This document shows positions 1-9,939 of a DNA stretch of 41,823 nt, in pieces. The notes under the pieces are model-generated. The model was not told where the DNA came from. It made no database searches and saw only the letters and a list, made by a program, of their open reading frames with translations. A program made the translations under genes and the position numbers. Position 1 is the first letter of the stretch, and every line of letters starts with the position of its first letter. Origin of the DNA: Sulfurimonas sp. RIFCSPLOWO2_12_36_12 (GTDB taxonomy: Bacteria > Campylobacterota > Campylobacteria > Campylobacterales > Sulfurimonadaceae); assembly GCA_001829675.1 (NCBI GenBank), contig MIBZ01000065.1:81246-123068 (forward strand), in the 5' to 3' direction.

Positions 1-1
1 C

Positions 2-436
2 GCGTGGACGGCAGCTACAACTCTTACTATCGGGCTTTTAGAGATACTGGAGACGATAGAGAGAAACGGCGGAATTAAAAAGCTTTATGAAGAGACAACA
101 AATAGAGCAAATGCTGTTTTATCGGCACTCCAAGAGATTGGCTTGCATGTATATCCAAAAACTCCGGCACTCTCTATGACAACAATCGATGACGAAAATG
201 CATCACAAATCAGAAAAATTTTAAAAACTGATTTTGGCGTAAATGTTGCAGGCGGACAGGACCATTTAGAGGGTAAAATTTTTCGTATAAATCAGATGGG
301 ATTGATTGCTCCTTATGAGATTTCATGGGTTGTCAATTCTGTTGAACTCGCTCTTGCAAAACTTGGACGCAGAGCTTATGATGGAGCTGCAAACAGAGTT
401 TTCAATGAAAAATATTTCAAAGTGGTTAGCAAATGA
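2..436 (+). CDS. Class V aminotransferase, C-terminal part (5' end outside window)
   Basis: An open frame runs from the first bases of the window to the stop at 434-436, so the gene is cut at its 5' end and only about 144 C-terminal residues are seen. They include an AWTAATTL stretch and a GGQDHLEGKIFRINQMG-like segment, which matches the C-terminal domain of PLP-dependent class V aminotransferases of the serine-pyruvate / alanine-glyoxylate type. The PLP lysine lies upstream and is not visible, so the substrate cannot be told. The stop codon overlaps the start of the next gene by four bases (ATGA), which implies translational coupling with hisZ. A start at the internal ATG (143) is not believable because the homology-like sequence continues upstream of it. 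Confidence 0.85.
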   Translation, partial: AWTAATTLTIGLLEILETIERNGGIKKLYEETTNRANAVLSALQEIGLHVYPKTPALSMTTIDDENASQIRKILKTDFGVNVAGGQDHLEGKIFRINQMGLIAPYEISWVVNSVELALAKLGRRAYDGAANRVFNEKYFKVVSK

Positions 437-1281
437 TATTAGAGCACGAAATTCCTAGCGGTTCAAGACTCTACTTTGGCAATAGCGCTAAGATAAAAAG
501 AGAGATAGAGAAAGTTGCTAGTGATATTTTGTATGCTAAAGGCTTTGAAGAGATAGTTACTCCGATATTCTCTTATCATCAGCATAAAAGTATTGCAAAT
601 GAAAAAGAGTTGATAAAAGTAAACGATGAAAAAAACAACTCTATATCTCTAAGAGCTGACTCAACAATTGATGTTGTTAGAATTATAGAGAAGAGATTAG
701 GGCGCAATACCGAACATAAAAAATGGTTCTACATCCAGAGTGTTTTTCGTTATCCGACGGATGAGCAGTACCAAATAGGTGTTGAGTTTATGGGTGAGAG
801 CAAACTGTCGTCTGTTTTAAATATAGCGATAGACATTTTTGATAAATTAGAAGTAAAACCTCTAATCCAAATCTCAAATATGATGATACCAAAATTGCTG
901 GTTGAGATGTTCGATGAGCTGACTTTGGATGATTTTAGACATGTAAATATAGAAAAATTTATAAACTTAAAAGTTGAGTGGTTAGAGAAACTTGTATATC
1001 TTCAGCATGCGCAGCAGATTGATGAACTGCTTGAGATAGTTCCGGTTGAGATAAAGATAGAATTAGAAAAAATGAAAAATTTATGCGGTGACATAACTTG
1101 TCAAAATAGTGTTTTGGCACCGATGTACTATGCAAAAATGCTCTATTATGATGAGCTCTTTTTTAGAAGTATCCTTGGTAACGAGGTTTTCGCCCGTGGC
1201 GGAAGATACAAAAATTCAGAACTGAGTTCTGTTGGTTTTGCGATTTATACAGATGTGTTGATAGAAACAAAAGCGAAGTAA
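433..1281 (+). CDS. hisZ: ATP phosphoribosyltransferase regulatory subunit (HisZ)
   Basis: The 282-residue protein resembles the catalytic core of histidyl-tRNA synthetase without its anticodon-binding domain. A motif-2-like segment (WFYIQSVFRYPTDEQYQIGVEF) lies near residues 98-120 and a GGRY motif near the C terminus (about residue 256). HisZ proteins do not charge tRNA; they bind short-form HisG and make the first step of histidine synthesis feedback sensitive. It overlaps the upstream aminotransferase by four bases and ends 12 bases before purA, so the three genes are probably co-transcribed. The protein is shorter than many HisZ proteins. A degenerate HisRS paralogue of another role cannot be excluded, but HisZ before purA fits Campylobacterota. 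Confidence 0.8.
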   Translation: MILEHEIPSGSRLYFGNSAKIKREIEKVASDILYAKGFEEIVTPIFSYHQHKSIANEKELIKVNDEKNNSISLRADSTIDVVRIIEKRLGRNTEHKKWFYIQSVFRYPTDEQYQIGVEFMGESKLSSVLNIAIDIFDKLEVKPLIQISNMMIPKLLVEMFDELTLDDFRHVNIEKFINLKVEWLEKLVYLQHAQQIDELLEIVPVEIKIELEKMKNLCGDITCQNSVLAPMYYAKMLYYDELFFRSILGNEVFARGGRYKNSELSSVGFAIYTDVLIETKAK

Positions 1282-2544
<1,263 letters not shown>

Positions 2545-2547
2545 ACC

Positions 2548-2626
2548 GTAAAATGAGCAGAGCCCATTTTACTACGCTAGCCGCTTAGGCACTGAAGCTA
2601 GCCTCATTCGAGGCAGAAGATTTTTT
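2548..2626 (+). terminator. Tandem hairpins after purA, the second with a T-run
   Basis: GTAAAATG at 2548-2555 is the exact reverse complement of CATTTTAC at 2565-2572 (9-base loop). A second hairpin, GCCTC-ATTC-GAGGC at 2601-2614, is followed after six bases by TTTTTT (2621-2626). The second looks like a rho-independent terminator for the purA transcript. The hexamer GCTAGC also occurs twice (2576-2581 and 2597-2602). No test of folding energy was possible. Confidence 0.6.
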
Positions 2627-2669
2627 GCAAAGTTGTAAGAAATTTGCTTTATAGGATGGAGAAAAGTTT

Positions 2670-3089
2670 ATGAAAACTCGCTTTAGCCCATTAGTAAAAG
2701 TTAAAAAAAATGTTATGCAAAAAAGTGAGCAATTTTTACAAAAAGCAAACAGCAATCTAAACAGTGCCAGTACGGCACTTGAACTCTCATATAGCTCCCT
2801 AAAAGATGTTGAACCTCCAAATAAGGGCACAATGAGTGAAATGCTAGCCTCAAGAACACTGCTAAACTCCCAAAGAGAATTGATAAAGCACAATAGAGAG
2901 TGGGTCAATTTCGCAGCTAACCAAGTTAATCAAGCAAAAAAACAACTGAAACTTGATATGATTGAACATGAAAAATTTCAATATTTAGAACTTCAAGAGA
3001 TAAAACAAGAGCTTCAAAAGAGAAAAATTAGAGATGCAAAAGAGTTGGACGAAATTGCATTAATGACACATAATGGAAAAAACAGATGA
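2670..3089 (+). CDS. fliJ: Flagellar export FliJ-like coiled-coil protein
   Basis: The 139-residue protein is almost entirely charged and predicted helical. It has a long heptad-like coiled coil (roughly residues 10-130), no signal peptide and no membrane segment. This fits FliJ, the stalk-like protein of the flagellar type III export apparatus that docks on the FliI ATPase ring. Sequence identity within this family is too low for motif proof. The call rests on size, coiled-coil character and position between purA and a MotE-like gene, the order I recall for HP0256 in Helicobacter pylori. It overlaps the next gene by four bases (ATGA). A GGAG ribosome-binding site stands before the ATG. Confidence 0.6.
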   Translation: MKTRFSPLVKVKKNVMQKSEQFLQKANSNLNSASTALELSYSSLKDVEPPNKGTMSEMLASRTLLNSQRELIKHNREWVNFAANQVNQAKKQLKLDMIEHEKFQYLELQEIKQELQKRKIRDAKELDEIALMTHNGKNR

Positions 3090-3598
3090 TAAAATTATTT
3101 TTGGCAATTTTTTTTACTTTGACATCGCTAAATGCGTTAGAGACCAGCAATAAACTATTTGAGTGTACAGAAATTTTTAAAGCAAGAAAGAGTGAACTTC
3201 TTGTAGAACTTGAGCGCATAGATGAGCAAAAACAATCCCTTAGCGCTCTTAAAACGGCAACGGAAGAGTTGTTAGTAAAACGAGAGGCAAAGGCATCTCA
3301 AGACGAAGCTGCAGTTAAGGCAAAATTGGGTGAAATTTCATCCAAAGAAGAGTCCATAAAAAAAATACTTCAAAAAAATGAAGAAATTTTAAAAGAGATA
3401 AAAGCTATAAAAATGAGCAAAACGGCTGAAACTTTTGCAAAGATGAAAGCAGCAAATGCGGCAGATGTTCTTTCTAAAATGGAGTCACAAGATGCAGCAA
3501 CAATACTCTCTTCGCTAAAACCTAAAACAGTAGGGACTATTTTGAGCAAAATGGATGCAAAAAAGGCTTCCGAACTTACACTAATATTGGCAAAGTAA
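3086..3598 (+). CDS. MotE-like periplasmic protein with MgtE-N-like repeats
   Basis: The 170-residue protein begins with an apparent signal peptide (MIKLFLAIFFTLTSLNA). A coiled coil follows (about 30-110), then three helical repeats in the last 60 residues (AKMKAANAADVLSKM, ESQDAATILSSL, KPKTVGTILSKM). These repeats are typical of MgtE N-terminal-domain-like folds in MotE family proteins, which act as chaperones or structural partners of the flagellar motor in the periplasm. The start overlaps the FliJ-like gene by four bases, so the two are coupled and probably serve the same machine. A precise role in this organism is inference. The gene ends 58 bases before a separately promoted GGDEF-EAL gene. 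Confidence 0.65.
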   Translation: MIKLFLAIFFTLTSLNALETSNKLFECTEIFKARKSELLVELERIDEQKQSLSALKTATEELLVKREAKASQDEAAVKAKLGEISSKEESIKKILQKNEEILKEIKAIKMSKTAETFAKMKAANAADVLSKMESQDAATILSSLKPKTVGTILSKMDAKKASELTLILAK

Positions 3599-3656
3599 TT
3601 TTATTTAAGAATTATCAGTTAAAATCACACCCAATAATAAACTAGAGAGTTTTTGC

Positions 3657-5522
3657 ATGCTAAATAATATGAGCTTTTACAACTTTATGCACAAACAGAT
3701 TTTAGTTTTGGTTGCGCTTTTTGCTTCAACCGCTACCTCCTATGTTTTTTTTGGAATTGTCTACTCATCCTATATCATTGAGCCTTTATGGTATCTGTTA
3801 GTTTTAGCAGTCTCATATTGGGGATATAGTTTACATAAATCATATTCTAAAAATAACTACACAATTAAAGATAAAGAAAAATGGCTAAGTAAACTGCGAT
3901 ACTTTATATTTTTATATTTTTCTACATGGACAATAATGTTTATTGTGTATGTGTCTCGCGACAATATTGAACTTCACTATCTTGCAATTTTCACACAGCT
4001 TGGCGTTGCGGTTGTTGCAACAACTATTCTTGTAACAGAAAAAAGATTGGCAATTTTTATTTTAACATCCTCTATGCTTCCTATAACAATCTATCTTGTG
4101 CTTATCGGAGAATTTTATGCTTATGTTATAGCAATCTTAACGGTTGTTCTGGCTTGGGTGCTTTTGTACGGCTCAAGAAATACATATAATTATCTGCTTA
4201 GAAATCAGTTTCAGGCGTACCATGACTATCTTACTAAGCTTGGAAATAGGCGCTATTTTGTGGAGCTGTTAGAAGATGCTATAAAAATTCAAAAGAACGA
4301 CGGTAAGTACATGTATCTGTTTTTGATAGATTTAGACCACTTTAAAACTATCAATGATACGCTCGGGCATGATATTGGAGATAAGCTTCTGATAGAGGTA
4401 GCAGACAGAATGAAGATGCTTGTTAAATTAAACAATAATACCGTTTCAAGACTAGGCGGGGACGAATTTTGTATATTAAGTGCAGTATATAAAGATAAAA
4501 ACATGTGTTTGGAAATAGCTCAAGAGTTTGCACAAGAGTTACTTCATGTTATCAAGCGGACATATATTATAGAAGAGCACCATCTTTACATAAGTGCCAG
4601 TATCGGGGTAAGCATCATAGACAATCCAAAAATGACGGCTAACACCCTGATAAAAGAGGCTGATATCGCTATGTATGAAGCCAAATCTAAAGGGCGAGAC
4701 GGAGTTATTTTATTTAACGATGAATTGTCAATAAGAATAGAAAGAAAGCTGGAGATAGAGAGATTGCTTCACTTTGCTTTGGAAAAAGGCGAAGTAACAC
4801 TTCATTATCAACCGCAGATGAGTTTAAATAGTGAAATTATAGGCTGTGAAGTTCTTGTCAGATGGAACAATGAACAGCTGGGAAATGTAGGACCTGACGA
4901 ATTTATTCCAATCTCAGAGCAGACCGGATTTATCGTTGAGCTCGGGTATTATATATTGGAAGAGTCGTTTAAAACATTCAGCGAGTGGGATAAAAAAGGA
5001 ATAAATTTAGAACAATTATCTATAAATATAAGTATGAGACAGATATTTCATACAACATTTATTGAAGATGTATCAAAGCTATGCGCTCAATATTTAAACC
5101 AACAGCTAAGCTCAAAGATAGTTTTTGAGATGACAGAAACCAGTGTCGCGGAAGATATAAGCAAGCTGATAGAGATAATGAATAAAATCAAACAATTGGG
5201 TATTCGATTTTCAATGGATGATTTCGGTACCGGTTATTCATCACTAAGTTATCTGCGTCAGATACCGATAAATGAACTAAAAATTGACAAATCATTTATT
5301 ATTGAATTAGACGATATTAAAAAAGATACAAATATGGTTAAAACGATACTGAACATTGCCAAAAATCTGGGTTTAACCGTCGTTGCAGAGGGTGTAGAAA
5401 CAGAGATGCAAAAAGATTTTTTAATCAAAGAAAATTGTACTATTTTGCAAGGCTACTACTTTTCAAAACCGCTAAATAGAGAAAAATTTGAAGAGTATGT
5501 TGCCAATAGATTAAAAAAATAA
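3657..5522 (+). CDS. Membrane GGDEF-EAL protein (c-di-GMP synthesis/breakdown)
   Basis: The 621-residue protein starts with about five to six hydrophobic segments (residues 15-172), then a GGDEF domain (about 188-350) and an EAL domain (about 365-615). The GGDEF motif RLGGDEF (265-271) is intact. The inhibitory I-site position reads LNNN instead of RxxD, so product inhibition at that site is unlikely. The EAL signature is EVL (398-400), a common active variant. Later catalytic parts look complete: NISMRQ, EMTET, MDDFGTGYSS, AEGVET and LQGYYFSKP. Both activities are therefore possible on paper. An N-terminal multi-helix membrane sensor could receive an unknown signal. It has its own promoter-like TTAAAAT upstream and separates motE from DUF507. 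Confidence 0.93.
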   Translation: MLNNMSFYNFMHKQILVLVALFASTATSYVFFGIVYSSYIIEPLWYLLVLAVSYWGYSLHKSYSKNNYTIKDKEKWLSKLRYFIFLYFSTWTIMFIVYVSRDNIELHYLAIFTQLGVAVVATTILVTEKRLAIFILTSSMLPITIYLVLIGEFYAYVIAILTVVLAWVLLYGSRNTYNYLLRNQFQAYHDYLTKLGNRRYFVELLEDAIKIQKNDGKYMYLFLIDLDHFKTINDTLGHDIGDKLLIEVADRMKMLVKLNNNTVSRLGGDEFCILSAVYKDKNMCLEIAQEFAQELLHVIKRTYIIEEHHLYISASIGVSIIDNPKMTANTLIKEADIAMYEAKSKGRDGVILFNDELSIRIERKLEIERLLHFALEKGEVTLHYQPQMSLNSEIIGCEVLVRWNNEQLGNVGPDEFIPISEQTGFIVELGYYILEESFKTFSEWDKKGINLEQLSINISMRQIFHTTFIEDVSKLCAQYLNQQLSSKIVFEMTETSVAEDISKLIEIMNKIKQLGIRFSMDDFGTGYSSLSYLRQIPINELKIDKSFIIELDDIKKDTNMVKTILNIAKNLGLTVVAEGVETEMQKDFLIKENCTILQGYYFSKPLNREKFEEYVANRLKK

Positions 5523-5620
5523 AACAGCTAATTTGCGTAAAATAACTCTTTTCTAATCGTAAACTAACCTTACTTATTGTAAAATATCCAAATTTATTTT
5601 AATACAACTAAGGTTCATCG

Positions 5621-6172
5621 ATGAAAATATCACTTAAAACTATACCTCATATAGCCAATAAGATCGCAATTGATTTAAATAAGAGTGGTGTTGTTACGAT
5701 GACAAAAGGTCTTGAGCCGATTATGCAAGAAGCCGAGAAGATATTGATGCATGATGCCAAGCAAGAGATGGCACTTGAAGAGAAGACTCATGAGATATGT
5801 GAAGCCAATGAAGAGCAGATAGAGTTTAATCTTGTTGATGAGAGACAGCTCTTCTTTATGATTAAGAAAAAATTGGCTCCGGAATTTGGCGTTATTTTAA
5901 ACTATGAGGAGCGATACTCAGACATTTCTCATAAAATTTTGGATGAGCTTTATGAGGAGGATTTGATTCACTTCGATGTTACGGAAAACCGCATAAAAAA
6001 TATTATTTATAATGCAATTACATCTTTCATAACAGAAGCTTCGGCACTTGATAATGTAATAATGGACAAAATCAGAACATATAAAAAGAGATATATTCCC
6101 GGAACGGATGATTTTGATATTTTATATGAAAAACTTTACAGAGAAGAGTTGATAAAAAGAGGTATGGAGTAG
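5621..6172 (+). CDS. DUF507 family protein
   Basis: The 183-residue cytoplasmic protein is acidic and helical, without signal peptide or membrane segment. It contains a conserved-looking middle (ERQLFFMIKKKLA, residues about 74-86) and an EEDLIHFD segment. I recognise it as DUF507, a small family of unknown function found in Campylobacterota and some other Gram-negatives, usually directly before carA. Its stop codon abuts the carA start (TAG-ATG, no gap), so the two are translationally coupled. This hints at a tie to carbamoyl phosphate or pyrimidine/arginine metabolism, but no reaction can be named. A promoter-like TTGTAAAAT lies about 40 bases upstream. Confidence 0.75.
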   Translation: MKISLKTIPHIANKIAIDLNKSGVVTMTKGLEPIMQEAEKILMHDAKQEMALEEKTHEICEANEEQIEFNLVDERQLFFMIKKKLAPEFGVILNYEERYSDISHKILDELYEEDLIHFDVTENRIKNIIYNAITSFITEASALDNVIMDKIRTYKKRYIPGTDDFDILYEKLYREELIKRGME

Positions 6173-7306
6173 ATGAGTATGAAAAAAGTCTGGATTTATC
6201 TTGAAAATGGAACTTTTTTAGAAGCTAATAGCTTCGGTGCACAAGATACTGTAGTTGGTGAAATAGTTTTCAATGTCTCTATGAGCGGGTATCAAGAGAT
6301 AATGTCTGACCCATCATATGCAGGGCAGTTTGTAACATTTACAATGCCTGAAATTGGGAATGTCGGTGTGAACTCTCAAGATATGGAGAGCAAACGCGCT
6401 CATGCAAAAGGGATGATAGTTAGAAAATATCAAGAGAGATACTCTAACTTTAGGGCTGAAGATTCTCTTGCTTCGTTTTTAAAAGAGCAGAAAGTTATGG
6501 GAATTTGTGACATCGATACAAGATATTTAACAAAGATGCTAAGAAATGAGGGTGCTATGATGATGATAGCATCTACGGAGATTAGCGATAAAGCCGAACT
6601 GAAAAAGATTTTAGAAAGCAGCCCTAGAATAGAAGATGTTAACTATATAGAGCAGGTTAGTACGAAAACGGCATATAAACATACTCAATCTACTTATAAT
6701 GAGAGAGTTTTTGAGTATGACTCTGCACCGGCTCAAGAGGCAAAAGTTGTAGTTTTGGATTTTGGCGTAAAAACAAATATTTTAAATGAGCTGGTTAATG
6801 CAAAAATAGGCGTTGAGGTTATTCCTAACAACTTTAGTGCCGATGCTCTTATAAAAAGATACAACTCTAAAGAGATAGACGGTGTTTTCTTATCAAACGG
6901 ACCAGGTGACCCGCTTGTGCTAAAGAATGAGCAAGAGGAGATTAAAAAACTTATAGCTGCAAAGATTCCGATGTTTGGAATCTGTTTGGGGCATCAACTT
7001 CTCTCAATCGCTCACGGTTATGACACATACAAGTTGAAATTCGGTCACCACGGCGGAAACCAGCCTGTAAAAAATGTTAAAACCGGGTTGGTAGAGATTA
7101 CCGCTCAAAACCACAACTACAATGTTCCGGATAATATTGTAGAGATTGCAGAGGTTACCCATGTTAATCTTTTTGACAATACAATCGAGGGTTTAAAATA
7201 CAATAACTCTCCAATTTTTTCTGTTCAACACCATCCGGAATCCAGCCCCGGACCAAAAGAGAGCAGATATATCTTCGGTGAATTCTTATCTTTAATAAAA
7301 AGATAA
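6173..7306 (+). CDS. carA: Carbamoyl phosphate synthase small subunit
   Basis: This 377-residue glutamine amidotransferase subunit releases ammonia from glutamine and passes it to CarB for carbamoyl phosphate, the precursor of arginine and pyrimidines. The N-terminal CPSase_sm_chain domain (about 1-135, with GEIVFNVSMSGYQE) is followed by a class I GATase domain. The nucleophile cysteine lies in MFGICLGHQLL (about residues 265-275) and the His/Glu pair in VQHHPESSPGP (about 351-361). All three catalytic residues are seen. The start is immediately after the DUF507 stop; a second ATG two codons later (MKKVWIYL) is an equally possible start. carB is not in this window, so the two subunits are not adjacent. 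Confidence 0.97.
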   Translation: MSMKKVWIYLENGTFLEANSFGAQDTVVGEIVFNVSMSGYQEIMSDPSYAGQFVTFTMPEIGNVGVNSQDMESKRAHAKGMIVRKYQERYSNFRAEDSLASFLKEQKVMGICDIDTRYLTKMLRNEGAMMMIASTEISDKAELKKILESSPRIEDVNYIEQVSTKTAYKHTQSTYNERVFEYDSAPAQEAKVVVLDFGVKTNILNELVNAKIGVEVIPNNFSADALIKRYNSKEIDGVFLSNGPGDPLVLKNEQEEIKKLIAAKIPMFGICLGHQLLSIAHGYDTYKLKFGHHGGNQPVKNVKTGLVEITAQNHNYNVPDNIVEIAEVTHVNLFDNTIEGLKYNNSPIFSVQHHPESSPGPKESRYIFGEFLSLIKR

Positions 7307-7518
7307 GAACCATCTTTCTCTCTTCCCTAACTTCTTTTTGTTAATAAAGTGTTAAAAGTAAATCAAAAATTAACAAAATGGTAAAATTTGTCAAAATCTT
7401 GTCAAAATTTAAGAATTCTTAAACATTTATACTGTTAATATATCGATGTTAATTAGTTTAATAAATTTAGCTTAATTTAATTGAACTTAATTGCTTTGAA
7501 TCTTTAAGGAGGCTATAT
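7307..7518 (+). promoter_or_regulatory. cbb3 oxidase operon control region with 16-bp palindrome
   Basis: This 212-base AT-rich gap separates carA from ccoN. A perfect palindrome, TTTAAGAATTCTTAAA, lies at 7408-7423, five bases ahead of a TATACT -10-like box (7428-7433). Two TTGTCA copies (7388-7393, 7399-7404) lie just upstream, 11 bases apart. TGTTAAT recurs downstream. The palindrome overlaps where RNA polymerase would bind, so an operator role is plausible, but no regulator is identified. A strong ribosome-binding site, AAGGAGG (7506-7512), precedes the ccoN ATG. The cbb3 operon is commonly controlled by oxygen-responsive regulators; no classical TTGAT-N4-ATCAA FNR box was seen. Confidence 0.5.
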
Positions 7519-9012
7519 ATGGAAAATCGTCCATTAGAGTACGACTATACAATTGCAAAGATGTTCATGTTTACAACAATTCTTTTGGGAATTGTTGGTA
7601 TGCTCATCGGTGTAATTTTAGCATTTCAACTTGCTTTTCCGGGAGTTAATCTAATTCTTGGAGAGGGTCTGGCTGAATATACTAACTTTAGTCGTCTTCG
7701 TCCGCTGCATACTGATGCAGTAATATTTGGGTTTACACTAAGTGGTGTTTTTGCTACTTGGTATTATGTCGGTCAAAGAGTGTTAAAAGTATCTATGGCA
7801 GAATCAAAGCTGTTAATGGCTTTAGGTAAAGCACACTTTTGGCTCTATTTGGTTGTTGTTGTAGCGGTTGTTGTTTCACTTTTTGCCGGTGTTACTACTT
7901 CAAAAGAGTATGCAGAATTTGAATGGCCGATAGATATTGCTGTCGTGCTTGTTTGGGTTATCTTTGGTATGAGTATATTTGGTCTTATCGGTATTCGCCG
8001 TGAGAAGTCACTATACATATCTATTTGGTACTATATTGCAACTTTCTTAGGTATAGCTATGCTTTACCTTTTCAACAATATGGAAATCCCAACAATTTTA
8101 GGAACATCAGCTTCTGGTGAATCCGGTATAGGTTCATGGTATCACTCTGTTTCTATGTATGCAGGTACTAATGATGCGCTGGTTCAATGGTGGTATGGCC
8201 ATAATGCGGTTGCATTTGGTTTTACGGTTCCTATTGTTGCAATGATTTACTACTTTTTACCAAAAGAGTCTGGTCAAGCAATCTACTCATATAAACTATC
8301 TCTACTCTCTTTCTGGGGATTAATGTTTGTATATTTATGGGCTGGCGGACACCATTTACTTTACTCAACTGTTCCTGACTGGATGCAGACAATGGGTTCA
8401 ATATTTTCAGTAATATTGATTTTGCCATCTTGGGGTTCTGCTATCAATATGCTTCTTACAATGAAGGGTGAGTGGCAACAAGTTGCGGCTTCTCCATTGA
8501 TTAAGTTTATGGTTTTAGGTTCAACTTTCTATATGTTCTCGACACTAGAGGGTCCGATTCAAGCAATTAAATCAGTTAACGCGATAGCACACTTTACTGA
8601 CTGGATTGTCGGACATGTGCATGACGGCGTTCTCGGCTGGGTCGGCTTTATGATTATGGCTTCGCTTTATCATATGGCTCCTCGTGTCTTTAAAAGAGAG
8701 ATTTACTCTAAATCTTTAATGGCAACACAATTTTGGATTCAAACACTGGGTGTTGTTTTATACTTCACTTCTATGTGGATTGCAGGTATTACGCAGGGTA
8801 TGATGTGGCGTGCACACGATGAGTTTGGTAACTTAGCTTACTCATTTATTGATACGGTTACGGTTCTTCACCCTTACTACGCTATTCGCGGTGTTGGCGG
8901 TCTTTTATATCTAGTTGGTTTCTTAATGTTCGCATACAACATTTATAAAACTATGTCTGCTCGTCCTGTTGAGGAACATGAGCTACAAAATGCATCGCCT
9001 ATGGGCGCTTAA
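7519..9012 (+). CDS. ccoN: cbb3-type cytochrome c oxidase subunit I
   Basis: The 497-residue protein with about 12-14 hydrophobic helices is the catalytic heme-copper subunit of the high-affinity cbb3 oxidase, which reduces oxygen at low tension and pumps protons. Histidine ligands are visible in RPLHTDAVIFG (low-spin heme side), WWYGHNAVAFGF and AGGHHLLYS (CuB) and HFTDWIVGHVHDGVLGW (heme ligands). These regions are typical of CcoN rather than aa3-type CoxA. It is the first gene of a run ccoN-O-Q-P with gaps of 6-15 bases, so a single operon is expected. An ideal AAGGAGG site supports the start. Confidence 0.98.
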   Translation: MENRPLEYDYTIAKMFMFTTILLGIVGMLIGVILAFQLAFPGVNLILGEGLAEYTNFSRLRPLHTDAVIFGFTLSGVFATWYYVGQRVLKVSMAESKLLMALGKAHFWLYLVVVVAVVVSLFAGVTTSKEYAEFEWPIDIAVVLVWVIFGMSIFGLIGIRREKSLYISIWYYIATFLGIAMLYLFNNMEIPTILGTSASGESGIGSWYHSVSMYAGTNDALVQWWYGHNAVAFGFTVPIVAMIYYFLPKESGQAIYSYKLSLLSFWGLMFVYLWAGGHHLLYSTVPDWMQTMGSIFSVILILPSWGSAINMLLTMKGEWQQVAASPLIKFMVLGSTFYMFSTLEGPIQAIKSVNAIAHFTDWIVGHVHDGVLGWVGFMIMASLYHMAPRVFKREIYSKSLMATQFWIQTLGVVLYFTSMWIAGITQGMMWRAHDEFGNLAYSFIDTVTVLHPYYAIRGVGGLLYLVGFLMFAYNIYKTMSARPVEEHELQNASPMGA

Positions 9013-9027
9013 TAGAAAGGATTTAAT

Positions 9028-9720
9028 ATGTTTCATTGGTTAGAAAAACATCCGTTCTTTTTTGCGGTAGGTGTGTTTTTGGTAATTTCGTTTGCAGGTT
9101 TAGTTGAGATTCTTCCAAGCTTTGCTCAGGCTTCTCGTCCGGTTATAGGTACGGCTCCATACTCTACTTTAGAGCTTGCCGGTCGCCATGTTTATATTAA
9201 AAATAGCTGTAATGCTTGTCATTCACAACTTGTTCGTCCATTTAAATCAGAGACTGACCGTTACGGTCACTACTCATTAAGCGGTGAGTATGCATATGAC
9301 CGTCCATTCCTTTGGGGTTCAAAAAGAACTGGACCTGATTTAATGCGTGTCGGTAACTATCGTACTACTGACTGGCATGAAAATCATATGAAAGACCCGG
9401 CTTCTGTTGTTCCGGGTTCGATTATGCCTGCTTACAGATGGATGTTTACAAAAAATGCTGATATTGATACTGCATTTGCAGAGCAATTAACAGTGGCGCA
9501 ATACTTTTCGGTTCCTTATAACCAATCGGTACCTATGAAAGATGGGTCAACCGCAGTTGTAAAGATGGGGAGCAGTGTTGTTGAAGCAAATGCTATAGCT
9601 TTAGAAGAAGCAAAGGTAATCGCAACAGACATGAAAGATCAAGATGTTAAAGATGCTGTAGATCGTGGCGAAATCCCTGAGATAGTCGCACTGATTGCAT
9701 ATTTGAATAGTCTTAAGTAG
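9028..9720 (+). CDS. ccoO: cbb3 oxidase monoheme cytochrome c subunit
   Basis: The 230-residue membrane-anchored cytochrome c has one N-terminal hydrophobic helix (about 10-30) and one heme c site, CNACH (residues 61-65). The following QLVRPFKSE and GPDLMRVG segments are hallmarks of CcoO. A methionine in PGSIMPAYRWM is the likely sixth heme ligand. The subunit passes electrons from CcoP to the CcoN active site on the periplasmic side. Fifteen bases separate it from ccoN and six from ccoQ, and an AAAGG site lies before the ATG. Confidence 0.98.
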   Translation: MFHWLEKHPFFFAVGVFLVISFAGLVEILPSFAQASRPVIGTAPYSTLELAGRHVYIKNSCNACHSQLVRPFKSETDRYGHYSLSGEYAYDRPFLWGSKRTGPDLMRVGNYRTTDWHENHMKDPASVVPGSIMPAYRWMFTKNADIDTAFAEQLTVAQYFSVPYNQSVPMKDGSTAVVKMGSSVVEANAIALEEAKVIATDMKDQDVKDAVDRGEIPEIVALIAYLNSLK

Positions 9721-9726
9721 AGGTTT

Positions 9727-9930
9727 ATGGTGAATATCGCAGAACTGCAAGCTTATGGATACTTTACATTAACTATACTTCTTGTACTAGCATTGTATGG
9801 CTATATATACCATCTCTACAGTACAAAAAAAGATGTTGACGGGGTTGACTATGAGAGTTATAGTGATATGGCACTTAAAGATGATATAGATGATACTCCG
9901 GTATCGCCTAAATCTGATAAAGAGAAATAG
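9727..9930 (+). CDS. ccoQ: cbb3 oxidase small subunit CcoQ-like
   Basis: The 67-residue protein has a single hydrophobic helix (about residues 10-29) followed by a charged cytoplasmic tail rich in aspartate and lysine. Size, topology and position between ccoO and ccoP identify it as the CcoQ/FixQ-type subunit, which in other bacteria helps stabilise the oxidase complex. Sequence in this family is poorly conserved, so the call rests mostly on context. A GTG one codon after the ATG is an alternative start. An AGAGG-type site at the end of ccoO supports initiation here. Confidence 0.8.
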   Translation: MVNIAELQAYGYFTLTILLVLALYGYIYHLYSTKKDVDGVDYESYSDMALKDDIDDTPVSPKSDKEK

Positions 9931-9939
9931 GAGAGATAT

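Noticed and set aside
7307..7518. Classical FNR box (TTGAT-N4-ATCAA) controlling ccoN
   Set aside because: No copy with that consensus and spacing is present; the clear palindrome there has a different sequence.
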